Assembly (NCBI GenBank): GCA_963542625.1
Contig: CAUTXO010000001.1
Location: 1-64,000, forward strand
DNA length: 64,000 nt
From: CAUTXO01 sp963542625
GTDB taxonomy: Bacteria; Campylobacterota; Campylobacteria; Campylobacterales; SZUA-545
Direction of reading: 5' to 3'
A program made the position numbers and the translations under genes. Shown here piece after piece: positions 58,969 to 64,000 of the stretch (position 1 is the stretch's first letter; each line of letters starts with the position of its first letter). The notes under the pieces are model-generated. The model was not told the origin of the DNA and did no database searches. It saw only the letters and a list, made by a program, of their open reading frames with translations.

Positions 58969-60834
58969 ATGCCAAAGCATAAATTTCAGACGGAAGTCAA
59001 TCAGTTACTAGAGTTAATGATCCATTCTCTTTACTCCAATAAAGAGATTTTTTTGCGCGAGCTCATCTCCAACGCCTCCGACGCGCTGGATAAGCTAAAA
59101 TTTCTAACAATCAGCGACGACAAATACAAAAACGTTGAATTCGCGCCGAAAATCGAGATTAAATTCGACGAAAAAAACCGCAAAACGCTCACCATTAGCG
59201 ACACGGGCATTGGAATGAACGAGCAAGATCTAATAGAAAATCTAGGCACAATCGCAAAATCGGGCACAAAAAATTTCATTGCAAGCCTAAGCGGCGACAA
59301 AAAAAAGGATTCTAGTCTCATCGGGCAGTTTGGCGTGGGATTTTATTCGGGCTTTATGGTGGCGGATAGAATCGAAGTTACGAGCAAAAAAGCAGGCGAG
59401 GACGCGGCGTTTTCGTGGGTGAGCGACGCAAGCGGCGAGTATGAGATAAACCAAGCCCAGCGTGCTTCACACGGGACAACGATTGTCCTATATTTAAACG
59501 ATGAAAACGGCAAAGAATTCGCCAACCGCTGGACGCTAGAGAGCACAATTAAAAAATACTCCAATCACATTCCATTCCCGATCTTTTTAGAATTTGAGGA
59601 AAAAGAATACGACAAAGACGGCAAAGAAACGGGCAAAACGCTCAAAAACGAGCAAATAAACGCCGCGAGCGCGCTTTGGAAAAGACCTAAAGCAGAGCTT
59701 AAAGACGGCGATTACAATGAATTTTACAAGACAATCAGCCACGATTCAGACGAGCCAATGCTCCACATTCACACAAAAGCCGAAGGCACGCTTGAATACA
59801 CCACGCTTTTTTACATTCCAAAAAAAGCGCCCTTTGATATGTTCCGCGTGGATTACAAGCCAGGCGTGAAGCTTTACGTCAATAGAGTTTTCATCACCGA
59901 CGACGAAAAAGAACTGCTGCCAACGTATTTGCGCTTTGTGCGCGGGGTCATAGACTCTTCAGATCTCCCACTAAACGTCAGCCGCGAGATCTTGCAGCAC
60001 AACAAGATCCTAAGCAGCATAAGATCAGCAAGCGTCAAGAAGATCTTAGACGAAATTGCAAAAATGGCGGAAAACGCGGACGTCTACAAAGCCTTTTGGG
60101 GTGAGTATTCCCGCGTGATTAAAGAAGGGATCTACCAAGACTACACCAACAAAGACAAGCTCCTAGAGCTCGCTAGGTTCAAATCGCTAAACAAAGAAGG
60201 CTTAATCTCGCTCAAAGAATACAAGCAAGATCTAAAGGAAAAGCAAGACGCCATCTACTTCATCACGGGCGAAAACGAATGGACGCTAAGGAATTCGCCG
60301 CTGCTTGAGGGCTTCAAAAAGCAAGGAATTGACGTGCTAATTTGCGATGAAGACATAGATGAGATTGTGATCCCATCCATCGGCGAATACGACAAAACGC
60401 CGCTAAAAGCCGCAAACCGCGCCACGAATGAAGCGGCAGAGCTTAGCAAAGACGACGCCGAGAAAGCAAAGCCCGTCATAGAAAAGATCAAAGAAGCGCT
60501 GAAGGACAAGGTAAAAGACGTCAAGGCTAGCACGCGCTTGCAAGACTCGCCTTCTTGCGTTGTGGCGGACGAAAACGACCCGACGGCGCAAATGCAGCAA
60601 ATGCTAAAGGCGATGGGGCAAACGGCAAATCTCGATGAGATCAAGCCGATTTTGGAGATAAACCCTCACCACGCCATCGTTACAAAACTAGCGGCGCTAG
60701 AAGATAAGGATCTAATCGCCGCCGTGAGCGAAATGCTCCTAGCGCAGGCAATGCTCCTTGATGGGCGTCAGCTCAAAGATCCAGTGGTTTTTGCAAACAC
60801 GCTCAATAAAATAATGGAAAAATCACTACAATAG
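58969..60834 (+). CDS. htpG: Chaperone HtpG (Hsp90)
   Basis: ATP-dependent Hsp90 chaperone. I start it at the ATG at 58969 (MPKHKFQTEVNQLLELMIHS), which has AAAGGATT ahead; a GTG eight codons upstream is also open. It has 621 residues. The ATP-binding motifs are ELISNASDALDKLKFL, DTGIGM and GQFGVGFYSGFMV; the middle domain has RVDYKPGVKLYVNRVFITDD and NVSREILQHN. It is followed at 18 bases by cheD. Confidence 0.97.
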   Translation: MPKHKFQTEVNQLLELMIHSLYSNKEIFLRELISNASDALDKLKFLTISDDKYKNVEFAPKIEIKFDEKNRKTLTISDTGIGMNEQDLIENLGTIAKSGTKNFIASLSGDKKKDSSLIGQFGVGFYSGFMVADRIEVTSKKAGEDAAFSWVSDASGEYEINQAQRASHGTTIVLYLNDENGKEFANRWTLESTIKKYSNHIPFPIFLEFEEKEYDKDGKETGKTLKNEQINAASALWKRPKAELKDGDYNEFYKTISHDSDEPMLHIHTKAEGTLEYTTLFYIPKKAPFDMFRVDYKPGVKLYVNRVFITDDEKELLPTYLRFVRGVIDSSDLPLNVSREILQHNKILSSIRSASVKKILDEIAKMAENADVYKAFWGEYSRVIKEGIYQDYTNKDKLLELARFKSLNKEGLISLKEYKQDLKEKQDAIYFITGENEWTLRNSPLLEGFKKQGIDVLICDEDIDEIVIPSIGEYDKTPLKAANRATNEAAELSKDDAEKAKPVIEKIKEALKDKVKDVKASTRLQDSPSCVVADENDPTAQMQQMLKAMGQTANLDEIKPILEINPHHAIVTKLAALEDKDLIAAVSEMLLAQAMLLDGRQLKDPVVFANTLNKIMEKSLQ

Positions 60835-60852
60835 CCCGCAAAAAGGCTGTGC

Positions 60853-61305
60853 TTGGAATCTGTTTTTATTCAGGTGGGTGAATTTCACATAGCGAGCGTG
60901 CCGACGCTCATTAGCACCGTGCTAGGATCTTGCGTGGCGGTTTGTTTGTTTGACCGCCGCACGAAAATCGCCGCGATGAATCACTACCTTTTGCCCTTTG
61001 GAATAAATAGCGTTCCGCCGCTTAAATGCGGCGACGCTTCTTGCGAGGCGATGATTAGCCAAATGCTCGCGCGCGGGGCGACGGCAAATGCCATAGACGC
61101 TAAGATTTGCGGCGGGGCAAACATAAGCCGAAGCGGCATAGAAAGTATGAAAATAGGCGAGAAAAACGTTCAAATGGCAATCGACGTCTTAGGCAAATAT
61201 CAGATCAAGATCTCGCATATGGACACAGGCGGCAACATCGGCAGAAAGGTCGCTTTTAACACGCAAACAAACACGGTCGATGTGAGCTACACAAACGCGC
61301 CGTAA
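60853..61305 (+). CDS. cheD: Chemoreceptor glutamine deamidase CheD
   Basis: Deamidates glutamines of chemoreceptors and so adjusts chemotactic adaptation. It has 150 residues. The catalytic Cys is in STVLGSCVAVCLFD and the His in AAMNHYLLP; GNIGRKVAFNTQTN near the end is also conserved. The start is TTG after AAAAAGG. It is unusual in being next to htpG, away from the che genes at 23-26 kb. Confidence 0.92.
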   Translation: MESVFIQVGEFHIASVPTLISTVLGSCVAVCLFDRRTKIAAMNHYLLPFGINSVPPLKCGDASCEAMISQMLARGATANAIDAKICGGANISRSGIESMKIGEKNVQMAIDVLGKYQIKISHMDTGGNIGRKVAFNTQTNTVDVSYTNAP

Positions 61306-61344
61306 AGTATTTTTAAGATAAAGTGGATAAAATTCCGCTTTCTT

Positions 61345-61421
61345 GGCTAGATAGCTCAGCTGGCTAGAGCGGTGCTCTCATAAGGCACAGGTCGGGAGTT
61401 CGAGTCTCCCTCTAGCTACCA
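61345..61421 (+). tRNA. tRNA-Met(CAU), elongator
   Basis: 77 bases with a complete cloverleaf and encoded CCA. The anticodon loop is CTCATAA, anticodon CAU. The acceptor begins GGCTAGA and pairs with TCTAGCT, with a G1-U72 wobble. Bases 4-69 (U-A) and 5-68 (A-U) match elongator Met; tRNA-Ile2 read by TilS has C-G there. Initiator tRNA is excluded by the paired first position. Confidence 0.9.
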
Positions 61422-61620
61422 ATCTTGTTTTTTCGTTGTAGCAGTCGCGCCGCACACCGCGCACCGTGCTCCTTTAGAGCGCTTTTGAGTTTAGCCGTTT
61501 AGTTTAGCTTTTTTGGCTTGGCGCTAAACCTATGCACGCGCTAGTTTGTTGCCACCGCCAAGATCTTAGCAAACGCCGCACAAGAGCCACATTTGCAAAG
61601 TGATTTATTTTAAAAACCCC

Positions 61621-61649
61621 TTGACAAACACTGAAGTTTTGTATAAAAT
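61621..61649 (+). promoter_or_regulatory. Promoter of tRNA-Asn
   Basis: TTGACA (61621-61626), a 17-base spacer and TAAAAT (61644-61649), ending 16 bases before the tRNA. It is the best sigma-70 match in the window. Confidence 0.7.
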
Positions 61650-61665
61650 CGCGTTTTCTTTGCAT

Positions 61666-61740
61666 TCCGGATTAGCTCAGTGGTAGAGTAGATGGCTGTT
61701 AACCATTTGGTCGCAGGTTCGAATCCTGCATCCGGAGCCA
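61666..61740 (+). tRNA. tRNA-Asn(GUU)
   Basis: 75 bases with acceptor TCCGGAT paired to ATCCGGA, anticodon loop CTGTTAA (GUU), T loop TTCGAAT and encoded CCA. Confidence 0.96.
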
Positions 61741-61956
61741 CTTAATCACCCTTACTTCTTGCGCTTTCAACTCCTGATAAGCCAGCACAAATGTTAGGAT
61801 CTTTCAAGGCTCCAGCCACACCCCCGCACCGGCTACAAACCGCCAAGATCTTAAGCACTTACGCGCCAAAGATCCATAGCAAACGGCCCTAAGATCCTAC
61901 GCCCAAGATCCGTTCAGATCTTACGCCTAAGATCCACCCCGCCAAGCCAAGTGCGC
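61741..61956. repeat. RGATCY cluster downstream of tRNA-Asn
   Basis: Seven or more AGATCT, AGATCC and GGATCT sites between 61795 and 61935 with spacers CGCCAA, CTACGCCC and AGCAAACGGC. No gene is visible. Confidence 0.7.
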
Positions 61957-62216
61957 CTAAAAGCTTATCTCGTCAAGATACGCGCGCACTTCATCTATGG
62001 CCCATCTGCTAGCCACTCTGGAGAGAGCACCTTAATGCAAGGCAGGTAGTAGTAAATAAGCGGCTTAATCTCCATCGCGCTTGTAAAATTCACTTCAAGT
62101 TCCAAAGATCCGTCGCCATCTTGCCCGCTGATGCGCTTTGCGGCCTGCGCTGAAAATACTTCGTAACAGATAGATCTAAAAGCGGCTGTAAAAATTATGC
62201 CCATATTTTTAGAGCT
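61957..62216 (-). pseudogene. WYL-domain regulator, C-terminal fragment with frameshift
   Basis: The open part (from about 62216) reads IFTAAFRSICYEVFSAQAAK and then IKPLIYYYLPCIKVLSPEWL, like the C-terminal strands of WYL transcription regulators. The frame ends at ADGP-stop, but another frame continues WAIDEVRAYLDEISF and stops at 61957, restoring the usual helical end. So a frameshift lies in 61990-62010. The HTH and most of the WYL domain are missing upstream. It sits divergent to the AAA+ gene, a common place for its regulator. Confidence 0.6.
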
Positions 62217-62348
62217 TCAAGAATGTTCCAGGGCTAAACCCGCACTTTTTTACGCAAATACACTCAAAAGGTATGTAATTTTGGCGCTCTTTTTTGTATT
62301 TATGTCGCGTAACATTTCTGCAACACACCAACACACCAAGGAGATCTT
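62217..62348. other. Gap between WYL remnant and AAA+ gene
   Basis: About 130 bases, likely holding the promoter of the AAA+ gene. AAGGAG at 62338-62343 is a strong ribosome site and overlaps an AGATCT. Short frames on the minus strand here could be further debris of the regulator but are not recognisable. Confidence 0.5.
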
Positions 62349-64000
62349 ATGATAAGACACAACCGCAAAAGCGCACAGGTAGATAATGAGATTTGCGAGC
62401 TAGCTAGCCTTTGGATACTTCGCGTTATATTCAAAAGCGGCAGACAAAAGGAATTCTTAAGATCCGCGGGCGCTGGCCTTCTTGAATTTTTAGGCATTAG
62501 CGCGGATAAGCCAAGCGAGGAGGATCTAAGCGCGCTTAGGCAGAGATTAGCCGCGCTTGAAAAAGCCCCCGCGCACTGCGCCCTAGCGGATCTAGAGCAC
62601 AACCTAGATCTCTTGCAAGAAAACCTAGGGCTTAGCAGCGCCGAAAGGGATATTTTGCGCTTCGGGGCAATCCTACAAAACTACGAGCTAATCTCAGACG
62701 CTTGCCGCCTGCTAGGAGATCTAAGTAACCGCCAAGCCGTAAGAGCCATTTCTGAGATCTTAGATCTAGATCCCGCCAGCGTGCAAGATGCATTCAAAAA
62801 CGACGGGATCTTTGCTAGATCGGAGCTTGTCAAGCTAAATGGCTATTCAGGGCATTTGTATTCAAAAATAGAACTCTTAAACGAAAGCTTTATAAACGCG
62901 CTTTTTGTAAGGTGCGCTAGCATTGACGAGCTCTTTGCAAGCGCCATCAAACCTTGCGGCAGCACGGATCTTACTCTCAAAAACTACGCTCACATAAAAG
63001 AAGATCTGCAAATTTTGCTCTCATTTTTAAAAAACGCCGTGCGCAAAAGACAAGCGGGCGTGAATGTGCTTTTATACGGGGCGGCGGGCACGGGTAAAAC
63101 AGAGCTAAGTAAGGTGCTAGCCAAAGAATTGCGCCTAGCGCTTTATGAAGTCACCTACGAAAACGAACACGGATATGCGGACGAAAAAGACAGGCTAAAA
63201 TCCTACCGCCTTGCGCAAAGCCTTTTGCAAGCGGGGGCGAATTTGCTAATGTATGACGAAGCCGAGGACGCCTTTAGCACGAAAAATGACGCGCAAAGGC
63301 AGCGCGGCAAGGCCTTTGTGAATAGGGCGCTAGAAACAAACAAAGTCCCTACCATTTGGATAACAAACGATATTTACAGTATGGACGATGCCGTCGTTAG
63401 GCGTTTTAATCTAAGCCTAGAGCTTGGCGTGCCAAACGAGCGTATGCGCGCAAAAATCATCAAAAATTACAGCGCGAACCTAATCGGCAATAAATTAATC
63501 AGCAAGCTGGCAAAAAACGAGTTCGTCGCGCCGGCGCTTGTGAAAAACGCAAGCTTTGTCGTATCTAGCCTAGCCCTGCAAAACAAAGCGGGGGCGTTTG
63601 AGCGCGTGATAAACAACACGCTAAAAGCGCAAGGCCACCGCGAGATAGAGCAAGATCTGCGCCAAGAGCAAGACGATGGCTTGCCTAGCAGCTACAACCC
63701 GCGCTTTGTTAATTCTAGCTGCAATTTAGGCGCGCTAGTAAGCGGCATCAAGCAAAGTAATAGCGCTAGGATCTGCCTTTATGGCGTGCCGGGCACGGGC
63801 AAAAGCGCCTATGCTAAATTCATCGCCAAAAGCCTAAAAAAGCGCATTATCGTCAAAAAAGGGAGCGATCTTTTGTCTATGTGGCTTGGTGGGACGGAGA
63901 AAAATATCGCTCAAGCGTTTAAAGAAGCGAGTTCTAAAAAGGCGGTGCTCGTGTTTGATGAAGTGGATAGCTTTTTGCAAGATAGGAGCGCGGCGGCAAG
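62349..64000 (+). CDS. Tandem AAA+ ATPase, 3' end outside the window
   Basis: The open frame runs at least 550 codons to the window edge. It starts at ATG (MIRHNRKSAQVDNEICELAS). The first 220 residues are helical and unrecognised. Two AAA+ cores follow: Walker A LLYGAAGTGKTELS near residue 245 with Walker B LLMYDEAEDAF, then LYGVPGTGKSAYAKFI near residue 480 with VLVFDEVDSFLQ. The second core is of the FtsH/Cdc48-like class. Between the cores LPSSYNPRFVNSSC is a linker. Role unknown; a WYL-domain remnant beside it suggests it was once under WYL control, as in several stress and defence loci. Confidence 0.85.
   Translation, partial: MIRHNRKSAQVDNEICELASLWILRVIFKSGRQKEFLRSAGAGLLEFLGISADKPSEEDLSALRQRLAALEKAPAHCALADLEHNLDLLQENLGLSSAERDILRFGAILQNYELISDACRLLGDLSNRQAVRAISEILDLDPASVQDAFKNDGIFARSELVKLNGYSGHLYSKIELLNESFINALFVRCASIDELFASAIKPCGSTDLTLKNYAHIKEDLQILLSFLKNAVRKRQAGVNVLLYGAAGTGKTELSKVLAKELRLALYEVTYENEHGYADEKDRLKSYRLAQSLLQAGANLLMYDEAEDAFSTKNDAQRQRGKAFVNRALETNKVPTIWITNDIYSMDDAVVRRFNLSLELGVPNERMRAKIIKNYSANLIGNKLISKLAKNEFVAPALVKNASFVVSSLALQNKAGAFERVINNTLKAQGHREIEQDLRQEQDDGLPSSYNPRFVNSSCNLGALVSGIKQSNSARICLYGVPGTGKSAYAKFIAKSLKKRIIVKKGSDLLSMWLGGTEKNIAQAFKEASSKKAVLVFDEVDSFLQDRSAAA

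Noticed and set aside
61345..61421. Initiator tRNA-fMet or tRNA-Ile2
   Set aside because: Position 1-72 is a G-U pair rather than a mismatch, and bases 4-69 and 5-68 are U-A and A-U as in elongator Met.
1..64000. RGATCY as target of an active restriction system
   Set aside because: Restriction targets are usually depleted; this one is strongly enriched, so if a nuclease exists the sites must be protected by methylation.

Overview
The window looks like chromosome of a Campylobacterota (epsilonproteobacterium), most like one of the higher-GC Campylobacter species. The grounds are the flgF-flgG and flgH genes with GG-N10-GC sigma-54 promoter candidates, a compact polA/Udg4/FlgFG neighbourhood, a trxA-trxB-dapB-purF run, Campylobacter-type chemoreceptors, and a long surface-polysaccharide operon carrying poly-G tracts like the phase-variable loci of Campylobacter. 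Frequent TTG/GTG starts and 4-base gene overlaps are consistent with this. The species is not identified.

Layout. 0-5.7 kb: polA (minus), then udg, flgF, flgG and an outer-membrane protein (plus). 6-8.2 kb: divergent moeA/moaA of molybdenum cofactor synthesis. 8.7-14.5 kb: a Cys-rich Sel1-repeat protein, then trxA - small membrane protein - trxB - dapB - purF - YhcC-like radical SAM. 14.8-21.9 kb: two chemoreceptors and a heme-type TonB receptor preceded by a Fur-box-like dyad. 22-28.9 kb: an IS110 remnant, then clpB-STAS-cheA-cheW on the minus strand. 29.0-29.6 kb: thiE. 29.8-52.1 kb: one continuous minus-strand polysaccharide operon. 52.9-55.7 kb: slt, yggT, flgH. 55.8-61.3 kb: yqeY, valS, htpG, cheD. 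61.3-64 kb: tRNA-Met, tRNA-Asn, a decayed WYL-domain regulator fragment and a tandem AAA+ ATPase that runs off the end.

The polysaccharide operon ends (29.8-37 kb) with a set that matches the O-methyl phosphoramidate (MeOPN) pathway of Campylobacter jejuni: L-glutamine kinase, CTP-dependent nucleotidyltransferase, class I amidotransferase, CysC-like kinase and two methyltransferases. A sulfotransferase-fold protein overlaps the kinase gene and is a candidate for the missing transfer step. Upstream are three asparagine-synthetase-like amidotransferases, a glucuronyl C5-epimerase-like protein, a UDP-GlcNAc 2-epimerase, glycosyltransferases, a radical SAM enzyme and acyl/acetyltransferases. Seven poly-G tracts of 10-11 bases lie inside these genes and all are in frame (ON) here.

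The most unusual signal is the palindrome RGATCY, mostly AGATCT. It is packed into nearly every non-coding gap (19 of 19 GATC sites between 8232 and 8663 fit RGATCY). It also forms arrays inside genes, where it is translated as Asp-Leu/Asp-Pro/Arg-Ser/Gly-Ser linkers that split or extend otherwise normal domains (STAS protein, CheA, TonB receptor, sulfotransferase-like protein). This resembles an iterated palindrome such as HIP1 of cyanobacteria or a DNA uptake sequence, but the function is unknown from sequence alone.
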